Shown in pieces: positions 8,663 through 19,552 of a DNA stretch of 64,000 bases. The DNA lies in assembly GCF_014202975.1 (NCBI RefSeq), contig NZ_JACHHZ010000003.1, forward strand, positions 930,001 to 994,000. The letters are read 5' to 3'. Positions within the stretch are counted from its first letter, which is position 1; every line of letters begins with the position of its first letter. The translations under genes were made by a program, and so were the position numbers. A model generated the notes under the pieces. The model did not search any database and had not been told where the DNA came from. It saw nothing but the letters and a program-made list of their open reading frames with translations. This DNA comes from Povalibacter uvarum. GTDB lineage: Bacteria; Pseudomonadota; Gammaproteobacteria; Steroidobacterales; Steroidobacteraceae.

Positions 8663-9562
8663 ATGACAACCAACAATCTCGCGACTGCCGCCGCCGATGA
8701 AGTCACTCAGCCTTCGGGCTCGTCGGGTGCCTTCCAGTTCGTGGCGGAACTGGCCGAGGAGGTTTCGAAGGGCAAGGTGGAGCTGCCTTCGTTCCCGGAC
8801 GTCGCTGTCCGCGTGCGCAAGGTCCTGGCCGATGAGGGCGTTTCCACGGAACAGATTGCGCGAGTGGTGGGATCGGATGCCGGCCTGGCCGCCCGTGTGC
8901 TCACGCTGGCGAACTCGGTCGCGCTCAACCGCAGCGGCAAGACGATTGCCGAGATCAAGACGGCGGTGAATCGCATCGGACACAACAACGTTCGCACGGC
9001 TGCTGTGTCGTTCGCGATCGCCCAGTTGCGTCGCGCCGCGGAGCTGCGCCACATCGCGAAGGAACTCGAAGGCCTGTGGCAGGAAGCGACCATGGTCGCA
9101 GCTCATGCCTACGCCATCGCTTCGCGTGCCACGAAGATCAACGCGGACGAGTGCATGCTCGCCGGCCTGCTGCACAACGTCGGCAAGATCTACATCCTTG
9201 CCCGCGCGAACCGTCATGGCAGCCTGTTCCGCGATCCTGCGACGCTCGCGCACGTCATCCGCGACTGGCACTCGAACGTCGGCAAGGCAATCATCGAGAA
9301 CTGGGGCTTCCCGGAACACATCTCCGACGCCGTCGCGGACCACGAGAACATCGATCGCACGGCCGGCCATCCGGACGTCACGGACGTGCTCACCGTGGCC
9401 GTGATGATGTCCGGCTTCGTCGGGCACGAAGCGGATCTCGAACTGAACATGCAGGGCGTGAAGGCCTTCTGGCGCCTCGGCCTCGACAACGAAAAATGCG
9501 TTCACATCGTGAATGACTGCAAGGACGAAATCGCAGCGCTGCGCACCGCGCTCGGCGACTGA
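8663..9562 (+). CDS. HDOD-domain signalling protein
   Basis: HDOD proteins are HD-GYP-like regulators without a required catalytic HD pair; they are often linked to chemotaxis, motility or cyclic-di-GMP. Over 299 residues, a short Ala/Thr-rich N-terminus precedes the HDOD fold (about 35-240): ELPSFPDVAVRVRKVLADEG, VVGSDAGLAARVLTLANS, then MLAGLLHNVGKIYILAR and ENWGFPEHISDAVADHE. ATG 8663 was preferred to an upstream TTG at 8600 because the longer version would translate the sigma-28 promoter and has no ribosome site. The gene stands between cheB and a second MCP, so a motility role is a reasonable inference; its output is unknown. Confidence 0.85.
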   Translation: MTTNNLATAAADEVTQPSGSSGAFQFVAELAEEVSKGKVELPSFPDVAVRVRKVLADEGVSTEQIARVVGSDAGLAARVLTLANSVALNRSGKTIAEIKTAVNRIGHNNVRTAAVSFAIAQLRRAAELRHIAKELEGLWQEATMVAAHAYAIASRATKINADECMLAGLLHNVGKIYILARANRHGSLFRDPATLAHVIRDWHSNVGKAIIENWGFPEHISDAVADHENIDRTAGHPDVTDVLTVAVMMSGFVGHEADLELNMQGVKAFWRLGLDNEKCVHIVNDCKDEIAALRTALGD

Positions 9563-9569
9563 TTCTTCC

Positions 9570-9636
9570 GTCACTCCCGCGTACGCGGGAGTCATCTTCG
9601 TCTCAAGACATGGATTCCCGCTTGGGCGGGAATGAC
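9570..9636. repeat. REP pair (GTCACTCCCGCG/GGGAATGAC)
   Basis: Two inverted palindromic units, one with core CTCCCGCGTACGCGGGAG and one with core TTCCCGCTTGGGCGGGAA, are separated by about 20 bases, as in bacterial interspersed mosaic elements. Other copies are at 11639, 16109, 24492, 27686 and 33331. Confidence 0.8.
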
Positions 9637-9798
9637 GAGGGCGTGTCGGTTCATCTCCGACCCCGATTCCTTCCTCATCAGTTCCCTGCGCAGCCGCATG
9701 TACGCCCGACCCTGATTCAGGGCCGTCTGTCATTGAGCCTGATTCAGTTCGGCCGATAAGCCTGACTGAATTTCCAGTTTTCCTTAATGGCACCGCAC

Positions 9799-11517
9799 AT
9801 GAACTTCTCTTCCCTCAGTATCAAGACCCGGATTACAGCCACGCTCGCCTTGCTGGCGTTGTCGATGATCGTCGTCGGCGTGCTCGGCCTGAACGGCATG
9901 GGCGGCATCGTGGATGACCTGAGCGATATGTACGAACGTCGCGTGCGCGTCGTCGGCACGCTCGGTGACCTGCAGGCGGCCGAGCTCGACCGCCAGGCAC
10001 TGATCAGCCTGCACGTGCTCGCCGATGATGCGGAGAAGATGAAGGCCATCAAGGCAGAGCGCATGGAGACGAAGTCGCGCGCCGCGGCCCTGCTGAAGGA
10101 GTACGCCGACAAGCAGAGCTCCGAAGAAGGGCATCAGTCCGCTCGCAATATTGCCGACGCAGAGCGTGCATACCAGATTGTTCTCGATGAAGTCGATGTT
10201 GCCATTGCAGCGAACGACGACGATGTCGCCAGCAAACTGATCGTGGACAAGCTCGACCCGGCCTTTGACGGGTTGCACAACGCTCTCCAGGACGCGTCGA
10301 AGTTCCAGTTCAAGCGGGCGGAGCAGGCCCTCGCCGCGGCCCAGGGTGAGTACAGCACCAATCGCACCGTCGTGATCGGCGCCATGGTCATCGCGGCGAT
10401 TGCGGCGGCTGCCTTCGCCATCATGTTGCTGCGCTCCATCATGTCCGCGCTCGGTGTGGCCGTGAACGTTGCCGACAAGATCGCCAACGGCGAACTGGGT
10501 CATGACATCCCGGCCGATCGCGGCGATGAGTTCGGTGCGCTGCTGGGTTCGCTCAAGCGCATGGACGGCAAGCTGCATGACATCGTGAACGGCGTGCGTG
10601 GTGCGTCGGAAGCAGTCGGCGGCGCTGCCGGTCAGCTGTCGAAGGGCAACGATGACCTGTCGCAGCGTACGCAGGAACAGGCGTCGGCGCTCGAAGAGAC
10701 CGCGTCGAGCATGGAAGAGATGACGGCGACGGTGAAGCAGAACGCGGACAACGCCCGCCAGGCCAATCAGCTGGCGACGAGTGCCCGCGGCCAGGCGGAG
10801 CGCGGCGGTTCCGTCGTGCAGCGCGCTGTTTCCGCGATGACCGAGATCAACGGCTCGAGCCGCAAGATCGCCGACATCATCAGCGTCATCGACGAGATCG
10901 CCTTCCAGACCAATCTGCTCGCGCTCAACGCAGCCGTCGAAGCGGCGCGTGCGGGTGAACAGGGCCGTGGCTTCGCGGTCGTGGCGAGCGAAGTTCGCAG
11001 CCTCGCGCAGCGCAGCGCGACCGCGGCGAAGGAGATCAAGGACCTCATCAACGACTCCGTCGAGAAGGTGAGCGTGGGTTCGAGTCTCGTCGACGAGTCG
11101 GGCAAGGTGCTGTCCGAGATCATGGACAGCGTCAAGAAGGTCAGCGACATCGTCGCCGAGATCGCGGCTGCCAGCGAGGAGCAGGCGTCGGGCATCGAGC
11201 AGGTCAACAACGCCGTCACGCAGATGGACGACACGACCCAGCAGAATGCAGCGCTGGTCGAAGAAGCCGCTTCCGCCGCGAAGTCGATGGAACAGCAGGC
11301 CCAGCGCCTGATCTCGGAAATCGGATTCTTCCGGGCCGCATCGCAGGCCCGCTTCGAGCGCTCGCAGCAGCCGGTCGTCGAAACCGCTGCGCCGACCGCG
11401 ACGATCAAGCAATTGCGCCGGCCGGCAAGCCGTCCGGTTCGTGCGGCCGCCAAGCCGGTTTCCCGTCCGGCCCCGATGGCGAAGGCGAGCGGGGACGATA
11501 CTTGGCAGGAGTTCTAG
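9799..11517 (+). CDS. Methyl-accepting chemotaxis protein (second)
   Basis: This is a 572-residue receptor: membrane helix at about 9-29, periplasmic helical-bundle sensor, second helix at about 188-213 ([20 protein letters not shown]), HAMP, and a signalling hairpin with the invariant tip [20 protein letters not shown]. It ends DDTWQEF, again fitting the xWxxF docking motif. ATG 9799 ([11 protein letters not shown]) was chosen because it aligns with the first MCP ([11 protein letters not shown]); ATG 9787 adds four residues, and neither has a clear ribosome site. A GCCGATAA box lies at 9752-9759. An intrinsic terminator follows at 11563. The sensor differs from the first MCP, so the ligand is probably different. 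Confidence 0.92.
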   Translation: MNFSSLSIKTRITATLALLALSMIVVGVLGLNGMGGIVDDLSDMYERRVRVVGTLGDLQAAELDRQALISLHVLADDAEKMKAIKAERMETKSRAAALLKEYADKQSSEEGHQSARNIADAERAYQIVLDEVDVAIAANDDDVASKLIVDKLDPAFDGLHNALQDASKFQFKRAEQALAAAQGEYSTNRTVVIGAMVIAAIAAAAFAIMLLRSIMSALGVAVNVADKIANGELGHDIPADRGDEFGALLGSLKRMDGKLHDIVNGVRGASEAVGGAAGQLSKGNDDLSQRTQEQASALEETASSMEEMTATVKQNADNARQANQLATSARGQAERGGSVVQRAVSAMTEINGSSRKIADIISVIDEIAFQTNLLALNAAVEAARAGEQGRGFAVVASEVRSLAQRSATAAKEIKDLINDSVEKVSVGSSLVDESGKVLSEIMDSVKKVSDIVAEIAAASEEQASGIEQVNNAVTQMDDTTQQNAALVEEAASAAKSMEQQAQRLISEIGFFRAASQARFERSQQPVVETAAPTATIKQLRRPASRPVRAAAKPVSRPAPMAKASGDDTWQEF

Positions 11518-11562
11518 GAGGAGCGGTTGGCGGTTGGCGGTTGGCGGTTAGTTGAGAAGAAG

Positions 11563-11590
11563 AGGGGGCCATCTGGCCCCCTTTTCCTTT
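11563..11590 (+). terminator. Intrinsic terminator after the second MCP
   Basis: AGGGGGCC, loop ATCT and GGCCCCCT form an 8-bp GC-rich stem followed by a T-rich tract TTTCCTTTT. It lies 46 bases after the MCP stop codon and separates the chemotaxis block from leuS. Confidence 0.85.
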
Positions 11591-11638
11591 TGCGTGGCTG
11601 GTGAGGGCAAGGGGGTAGCGGACGAGTACAGGGCGACG

Positions 11639-11664
11639 GTCATTCCCGCGCAAGCGGGAATCCA
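11639..11664. repeat. Single REP unit
   Basis: GTCATTCCCGCG, CAA and GCGGGAATCCA; same family as 9570-9636, here as one unit only. Confidence 0.75.
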
Positions 11665-11734
11665 CTCTCGGTTCCCACTAACCGCTAACCGCCAACCGCT
11701 AACCGCTTCTCCCTGCTATCCTTCAAATCCCTGA

Positions 11735-14359
<2,625 letters not shown>

Positions 14360-14372
14360 GAAGAAGCGAGCC

Positions 14373-14400
14373 AGCTACGAGCGATGAGCTGGTAGCCAGA
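14373..14400. repeat. Heptad tract between leuS and the HAD gene
   Basis: AGC recurs every 7 bases at 14373, 14380, 14387 and 14394 (AGCTACG, AGCGATG, AGCTGGT, AGCCAGA). The unit type matches tracts at 45361 and 54263. Confidence 0.55.
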
Positions 14401-14418
14401 AACTAGAGAGAAGAGCAG

Positions 14419-15036
14419 ATGCCGGAGGGGGCGAGCGTCAGGGTTGTCTTGTTCGATCTCGGCGGTGTGCTCGTCGAATTGAACGGCGTGGCGCCGATGC
14501 TCCGGTGGCTGGGATACCGGATGCCGACCGAAGATCTCTGGCGCAAGTGGCTGCATTCGCCGAGTGTGCGCAGCTTCGAAACGGGGCGGATCGAGGGGCC
14601 GGAGTTCGCGCGGCAGCTCATCGAGGAGTTCGACATCCGCGTCGATGAGCATGAGTTTCTGAAGGCGTTCACGAGCTGGCCGACGGGTCTGTTTCCCGGG
14701 GCACTCGAGCTGGTTGCGCAGATCCCGCGCCGCTATGTGCGTGCCGTTCTGTCGAACACGAATGAGCTGCACTGGCCGCGCGTCCGCGACGAGATGGAAA
14801 TCGGCGGCGCCTTCGATCACTACTTCGTTTCCCACCTGACCGGCCGCATCAAGCCCGATGCCGCGGCGTTCGAGCATGTCGTCGAGTCGCTGCAATGCCA
14901 ACCCGCGGAAGTCCTGTTCCTCGACGACAACCTGCTCAACGTGGAGGCCGCCCGGAAAGTCGGGATGGAGGCCCTGGTCGTCAGGGGTGCGCAGGAGGCG
15001 GAACGGGCGCTGCGGGATGCCCGAGTGCTGGGGTGA
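14419..15036 (+). CDS. HAD-superfamily hydrolase (YihX-like phosphatase)
   Basis: This is a small cytoplasmic phosphatase of 205 residues. Motif I is VVLFDLGGVLVELNG near residues 9-23, with the nucleophile Asp followed by LGG, as in the YihX-type subgroup. Motif II is VLSNTNELHW, motif III Lys is in GRIKPDAAAFEHV, and motif IV is LFLDDNLLNVEAARKVGM. Together these define an intact HAD hydrolase with a helical cap (about 20-95). Substrate is unknown; sugar phosphates are typical of the subgroup. ATG 14419 follows AGAAGAG. It lies 59 bases after leuS with a repeat tract between, and is followed by a MITE-like element. Confidence 0.85.
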   Translation: MPEGASVRVVLFDLGGVLVELNGVAPMLRWLGYRMPTEDLWRKWLHSPSVRSFETGRIEGPEFARQLIEEFDIRVDEHEFLKAFTSWPTGLFPGALELVAQIPRRYVRAVLSNTNELHWPRVRDEMEIGGAFDHYFVSHLTGRIKPDAAAFEHVVESLQCQPAEVLFLDDNLLNVEAARKVGMEALVVRGAQEAERALRDARVLG

Positions 15037-15066
15037 AACTCCCCGGAAAACAAGTCTGGAGCAGGG

Positions 15067-15162
15067 CTCTTGTTGTGGGTCCGACTTTAGTCGGACGTCA
15101 TCGCGCTAGCGATCCGGGACCTTCGGCCTGACGTCCGGCTAAAGCCGGATTCACAACAAGAG
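15067..15162. repeat. 96-bp MITE-like element with terminal inverted repeats (complete copy)
   Basis: The ends CTCTTGTTGTG (15067-15077) and CACAACAAGAG (15152-15162) are inverted repeats of each other, with one mismatch. Inside are two hairpins, GTCCGACTTTAGTCGGAC and GTCCGGCTAAAGCCGGAT, flanked by GTCA and TGAC. No transposase is nearby. It is the complete member of the family with copies at 510 and 27633. Confidence 0.75.
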
Positions 15163-15314
15163 GAGGCTCAACGAAGGGGGCGCTGCCCGGCCTTTTCATT
15201 TCCCGACAGCAGTTGCCGCTCCCGCCCGCTTGTCCGGCCCCGCCATCGGCGCTAGGTTAGTGTTTCGAAAGTCCGGTTTCGGACCGTCTAGCGATTTCAT
15301 GCCCGGGGGTTCCC

Positions 15315-16091
15315 ATGCAAATGCGCGTCGTCGACAACACGGTTTCCAACATCCGCGACAAAGTGTCCGCCGAAGAATGGGCGGTTCGCGTCGACCTGGC
15401 GGCCTGCTACCGGCTCGTCGGTTACTACGGCTGGGATGACCTCGTGTTCACGCACATCTCGGCGCGCGTGCCGGGGACGCACGACTTCCTGATCAATCCC
15501 TACGGATTGATGTTCGACGAAATGACTGCGTCGAACCTCGTGCGCGTCGACCTGAGCGGCAAGAAGACGCTGGACAGCCCCTACGAGATCAATCCGGCCG
15601 GCTACACGATCCACAGCGCCATTCACGAGGCGCGCGAGGATGCCGGTTGCGTCCTGCATCTCCACACGATGGAGGGCGTCGCCGTGTCCTGCCAGAAGGC
15701 GGGTGTGCTGCCGATCTCGCAACAGGCGAGCATCGTCGTGCAGTCGCTGTCGTATCACGACTACGAAGGTATCGCGCTCAACCCGGAAGAGAAGGTGCGC
15801 CTCCAGGCGAACCTCGGCGATACCCGTCATCTCATGCTGCGCAACCACGGCCTGCTGACCGTCGGCCGGACCGTCCCCGACGCCTTCCTGGCCATGTTCA
15901 CCTTCCAGCGCGCATGTGAGATCCAGGTGCTGGCCCAGGGTCATGGCGCAGAGCTGATCCAGATCCCTCAGTCGGTGCTCGATACCGTTCCTGGTTACAC
16001 CAAGGCCGTCATGCGCGGTGCAGGGAGTGCGCTGACGTGGCCCGCTCTGCTGCGCCGGATGGACAAGGTGGACCCGGGCTATCGCAACTGA
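15315..16091 (+). CDS. Class II aldolase/adducin family protein
   Basis: The family includes ribulose-5-phosphate 4-epimerase, fuculose-1-phosphate aldolase and related zinc enzymes acting on phosphorylated sugars. The 258-residue protein shows the family signatures: WDDLVFTHISARVPG with LINPYGLMFDEMTASNLV (phosphate-binding region), the zinc-ligand segment CVLHLHTMEGVAVS and the second histidine region LMLRNHGLLTVG. Such stand-alone proteins are common in Proteobacteria and their substrate is usually unknown. ATG 15315 follows a G-rich stretch (GGGGG). It sits between the HAD phosphatase and lptE, on the same strand, but gaps of 278 and 104 bases containing repeats argue against one tight operon. 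Confidence 0.88.
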   Translation: MQMRVVDNTVSNIRDKVSAEEWAVRVDLAACYRLVGYYGWDDLVFTHISARVPGTHDFLINPYGLMFDEMTASNLVRVDLSGKKTLDSPYEINPAGYTIHSAIHEAREDAGCVLHLHTMEGVAVSCQKAGVLPISQQASIVVQSLSYHDYEGIALNPEEKVRLQANLGDTRHLMLRNHGLLTVGRTVPDAFLAMFTFQRACEIQVLAQGHGAELIQIPQSVLDTVPGYTKAVMRGAGSALTWPALLRRMDKVDPGYRN

Positions 16092-16108
16092 CGATCGCGG
16101 TCGCGATC

Positions 16109-16147
16109 GTCATCCCCGCGAAAGCGGGGATCCCTCCGGCGGAGGGA
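16109..16147. repeat. REP unit followed by a perfect 7-bp hairpin
   Basis: GTCATCCCCGCGAAAGCGGGGATCC (16109-16133) is a REP unit. TCCCTCC, GGC, GGAGGGA (16131-16147) follows immediately and could act as a transcription stop after the aldolase gene. Confidence 0.7.
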
Positions 16148-16195
16148 CGTGTATCCCCTATACTCCCTCGTGATACCTCACGAGGACTGCCCCTG

Positions 16196-16687
16196 ATGTC
16201 GCTTTCCCGGCGCGCCCTGGCGCTTGCTGCCGTCTTCTGCTTGCTGGCCACCGGTTGCGGCTGGCGCATGCAAGGCACCGCCCGCCTGCCCGAAGTCATG
16301 TCCGCGACGTACGTCGAGACCACTGACCGGTACACGGATTTCAACCGCATGCTGCGCGAAAGCCTCGAAGCCTCGGGCGCGCGGGTCGTGAACGACCGTG
16401 TCCAGGCGAGCGCGATCGTCCGCATCCGCAAGGACAACAGCGGCCAGCGCGTACTCTCGGTTTCGGCGCGCAACACGCCCGAGGAATACGAAGTCTTCTA
16501 CGCCATCGAGTACTCCGTCGAGAGCCCAACGGGCGAGTTGCTGGCTCCCCAGCAGCTCGAGCTCACCCGGGACTACAGCTACGACACGACGGCCGTCCTG
16601 GCGAAGCAGCGTGAGCAATCGATGCTCAGGGAAGCGCTGGCGCGGGATCTGGCGGGGCTGGTGGTGAGGCGACTGGCGTCGTTGTGA
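16196..16687 (+). CDS. lptE: LPS-assembly lipoprotein LptE
   Basis: LptE is the outer-membrane lipoprotein that plugs LptD and helps insert lipopolysaccharide into the outer leaflet. The 163-residue protein starts with a lipoprotein signal (MSLSRRALALAAVFCLLATGC, lipid-modified Cys21), followed by GWRMQG, a typical LptE opening. The mature part has the expected alternating strands and a C-terminal helix with RDLAGLVVRRL. ATG 16196 is preceded by GAGGA at a good distance; longer frames would translate the REP. Its TGA overlaps the start of the next gene. It is displaced from its usual neighbour holA. Confidence 0.9.
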   Translation: MSLSRRALALAAVFCLLATGCGWRMQGTARLPEVMSATYVETTDRYTDFNRMLRESLEASGARVVNDRVQASAIVRIRKDNSGQRVLSVSARNTPEEYEVFYAIEYSVESPTGELLAPQQLELTRDYSYDTTAVLAKQREQSMLREALARDLAGLVVRRLASL

Positions 16688-17166
16688 TCCTCCTACAGGA
16701 CCGCAACCTGTCCGACATCACGCTCGTCCTCGATCGCTACGGCCTTGAATTAGTCCAGCTCGCATCCGCCACCGAGATTCCTGGTTCCTACTGGGGTGAG
16801 AGCGAAGCGGGGCTGATCGGCAACAGGCTCTATGTTCGACTCGACACGCCGCTGCATTCATTGCTGCATGAAGCGTGTCACTTCATCTGCATGGACGAGG
16901 CGCGACGGACCGGGTTGAACAAGGACGCGGGCGGAGACTACGACGAAGAGAATGCCGTCTGCTATCTGCAGATCGTGCTGGCCGACTATCTGCCGCGGTT
17001 TGACAGGAAGCAGATGTGGGCCGACATGGACGCCTGGGGTTACACGTTTCGCCTCGGTTCTGCGCGCGCATGGTTCGAAGGCGATGCGCAGGACACGCAC
17101 GAATGGCTGATGGCGCACGGCCTCATCGATCGAGAGGGTCGACCGACCTGGCGATGCCGGTACTGA
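16684..17166 (+). CDS. Unrecognised protein with an HExxH motif, coupled to lptE
   Basis: I do not recognise the family with certainty. The 160-residue protein carries HEACH at residues 62-66 in a helix-like context (LHSLLHEACHFICMDEARR), the classical zinc-metallopeptidase motif, followed by acidic DYDEEN near 85-90 that could supply a third ligand. No signal peptide or membrane helix is seen, so it should be cytoplasmic. The start is GTG 16684, whose GTGA overlaps the lptE stop, so translation is probably coupled. A metalloprotease or metal-dependent hydroxylase-like role is possible but unproven; the HExxH could also be structural. The fold resembles neither LptD-processing proteases with membrane anchors nor M48 peptidases. 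Confidence 0.75.
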   Translation: MILLQDRNLSDITLVLDRYGLELVQLASATEIPGSYWGESEAGLIGNRLYVRLDTPLHSLLHEACHFICMDEARRTGLNKDAGGDYDEENAVCYLQIVLADYLPRFDRKQMWADMDAWGYTFRLGSARAWFEGDAQDTHEWLMAHGLIDREGRPTWRCRY

Positions 17167-17296
17167 GCGGTATCGGGATTTCCTAAGCCCTTTGCATCGT
17201 CAACGTCCATTGCGTAGAGCCGCTATATTCCCAGGCCTTCCGCGCTAGTGTAATCCGGCACATACTGGATAGAAGTCCTCCGCCAATGAAGAGGGC

Positions 17297-19552
17297 ATGA
17301 TGGGCATTCGCGGAACGAGCGGAACGAATGATCCCGAACGACCGGAAGGGCGCCACGCCATCGACGTCGGCCATGCGGGCGTGCGCAAGATCATCGACAC
17401 GACGTGCGATGGCGTGTGGGTGTTCGATACGAAGGGACGCACGACCTATGTGAGCCGGCGAATGGCCGAGATGCTCGGCTCCACGCCCGATGAGTTGATC
17501 GGGGCGAAGCTGCAGGAGTTCCTGGATCCGGAGGATCGGGCGGCCGCGGAGAGAGATCTGCACGGCTGGCTTACGAAGCAGGCCGGCGCCAACTACCAGC
17601 ATCTGCTACGCCGCGACGGCAAGGATCTGTGGACGCGCGTCGCGTCCAATCCCATCGAGAACGAGTACCACTCGATCGTCGGGCTGCTCGGGATGTTCAC
17701 GGACATCACCGAAAGGCGCAGCATGGAGCAGGCGCTGCAACGCGCGGAAACGGAATTCCGCATCGTGTTCGATGCATCCGCGGTCGGCATCGTCGTGGTC
17801 GACCGGCAGGGCTACGCCGTCATGGCGAATGCGGCGCTGCTCAACATGCTCGGCTACCGGCGTGAAGAGATCACGAACGTTTCGTTCGAGCACGTCACGC
17901 ATCCGGACGACCTTGGGGAAGATCGACGCCTCTACACCGCATTGATGCGAGGAGAGATCGACAGCTTCCGCCGCGAGAAGCGTTACGTGACCCGCAGCGG
18001 CAAGGTGCTCTGGGTGCACGTCAATGCTTCGCTCGTGCGCAGCACCGATGGCATCCCGCAGTACGCGATCAGCATGATCGAGGACGTCACCGAGCGGGTG
18101 AAAGCGGAGCGCGCCCTGCATCACAGCGAGACCCAGTTGCGGCTCGCGCTCGACGCGGCCCGGATGGTGATCTGGAGCTGGGACGTGCCGACGCACCGGC
18201 TCGAATGGTCCGACAACCTGCACCGCGTGTTCGACCTGCCATTCGAACGCACGCCGACGACGCTGCAGGAGGTAATCGACACCGTGGCGCCCGAAGACCG
18301 CGAGCGCGTGCGGAAAGAAATGAATGCGGCAGTCGAGAATGCCGATTTCGAGTTCGTGTCGGAATATCGCGTGATCATGGATAACGGCGAGACGCGCTGG
18401 TTCGAAGCGCGCGGCGAAGTGGAGCGCGATGGTGCCGGCAAGGCGCTCTGCATGCGAGGCACGGCAGTCGACGTCACTGCGAGAAAGTCCGCGGAAGTGG
18501 CGCTGCGAGCGAGCGAGGAACGCTTTCGCACGCTGGCCGATGCAGCCTTCGAAGGCATCGCGATCAGCGACGAAGGCAAGCTCGTGGATCTGAACAACCG
18601 GATGCTGTCGCTGCTGGACGTGCAGCGCGACGATGTGATCGGCCGCAACATAGCTCCGTGGTTCGCGAACGAATCGACTTCCGAAGTCCAGCGTCGGATT
18701 CGCGAGGGCGACACCGGGATGTACGAAGCGACGCTGCTTCGTCGCGATGGCCGACCGGTCCAGGTCGAGATCCAGGCACGCTACTTCCAGGCCGATCAAG
18801 GACGGACATTGCGAGTGGCCGCGGTGCGTGACGTGTCGGCTCGCCGGCTGGCGGCTGAGTTGTTGCAGCAGTCGCAGGAGCGGGAGTTGCGTGCGAGGGA
18901 GGATTTCTCCCGGCATCTGCTCAATGCCCAGGAGCAGGAACGCCAGCGGCTGGCGGGCGAGTTGCACGACGGGCTGGGCCAGAACCTGTCGTTGATTCGC
19001 AATCGCATGCATCTCGCGCTCGAGACCGCGAATCTCGATCCAGAGGTGGCGGAACACCTGCAGGCAGTCGCACAGATCGCGTCGGATTGTGTGGCGGAGG
19101 TGCGCAGCCTCGCGCAGAATCTGCGCCCTGTGCAGATCGAGCAGCTCGGCCTGACCGAATCGCTGAGCAGCCTGGTCGAGCGGGTGCGCGATTCGAGCAC
19201 GACCGAGATCGAATGCCGGATCGAGGATGTGGACGACACGCTGCCGCCCGATGCGGCGACGCACCTGTATCGGATCTGCCAGGAGGCGCTGAACAATGTC
19301 CTGCGACACGCGAATGCCCAGCACTCGAGTCTCACGCTCGTGCGCGACGTCGGTATCCTGCATCTCGATGTCAGGGATGACGGTGTCGGTTTCGACGTCC
19401 GGACAGCCAGCGGCGCCGGCGGACTGGGGCTCACCAGCATTCGCGAACGCGCCCAGATCCTCGGCGGCAACCTCGAAGTGCACAGCCTGCCCGGCAAGGG
19501 CACGCACCTGCAGGTCCGCATTCCCTTCACAGAGCCCGCGGAGCGCCATTGA
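17297..19552 (+). CDS. Four-PAS cytoplasmic histidine kinase (NarL/HisKA_3 type)
   Basis: This 751-residue soluble sensor kinase has no membrane helix. Four PAS-like modules lie at about 25-145 (IIDTTCDGVWVFDTKG), 150-275 (IVFDASAVGIVVVDRQG), 280-400 (ALDAARMVIWSWDV) and 405-525 (LADAAFEGIAISDEG). A coiled linker leads to the HisKA_3 domain with the phospho-acceptor His557 in LAGELHDGLGQNLSLIRNR, then a HATPase with N-box RICQEALNNVLRHA and DDGVGFD. It therefore senses an internal signal, possibly redox or small molecules; no heme or flavin residue pattern is obvious. Two ATGs (17297, 17300) follow GAAGAGG. Its stop overlaps the TTG of the next gene, its evident partner regulator. Confidence 0.93.
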   Translation: MMGIRGTSGTNDPERPEGRHAIDVGHAGVRKIIDTTCDGVWVFDTKGRTTYVSRRMAEMLGSTPDELIGAKLQEFLDPEDRAAAERDLHGWLTKQAGANYQHLLRRDGKDLWTRVASNPIENEYHSIVGLLGMFTDITERRSMEQALQRAETEFRIVFDASAVGIVVVDRQGYAVMANAALLNMLGYRREEITNVSFEHVTHPDDLGEDRRLYTALMRGEIDSFRREKRYVTRSGKVLWVHVNASLVRSTDGIPQYAISMIEDVTERVKAERALHHSETQLRLALDAARMVIWSWDVPTHRLEWSDNLHRVFDLPFERTPTTLQEVIDTVAPEDRERVRKEMNAAVENADFEFVSEYRVIMDNGETRWFEARGEVERDGAGKALCMRGTAVDVTARKSAEVALRASEERFRTLADAAFEGIAISDEGKLVDLNNRMLSLLDVQRDDVIGRNIAPWFANESTSEVQRRIREGDTGMYEATLLRRDGRPVQVEIQARYFQADQGRTLRVAAVRDVSARRLAAELLQQSQERELRAREDFSRHLLNAQEQERQRLAGELHDGLGQNLSLIRNRMHLALETANLDPEVAEHLQAVAQIASDCVAEVRSLAQNLRPVQIEQLGLTESLSSLVERVRDSSTTEIECRIEDVDDTLPPDAATHLYRICQEALNNVLRHANAQHSSLTLVRDVGILHLDVRDDGVGFDVRTASGAGGLGLTSIRERAQILGGNLEVHSLPGKGTHLQVRIPFTEPAERH

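Larger units (their letters stand above)
11522..11708. repeat. Heptad tracts GGCGGTT and ACCGCCA flanking a terminator and REP
   Basis: Left arm: AGCGGTT then GGCGGTT three times (11522-11549), then AGTTGAG. Right arm: ACCGCTA, ACCGCCA, ACCGCTA, ACCGCTT (11681-11708), the reverse complement of the left arm. Between them lie an intrinsic terminator and a REP unit. Confidence 0.7.

Noticed and set aside
16037-16195. Longer lptE version
   Set aside because: Upstream codons translate a REP; the signal peptide and ribosome site fix ATG 16196.
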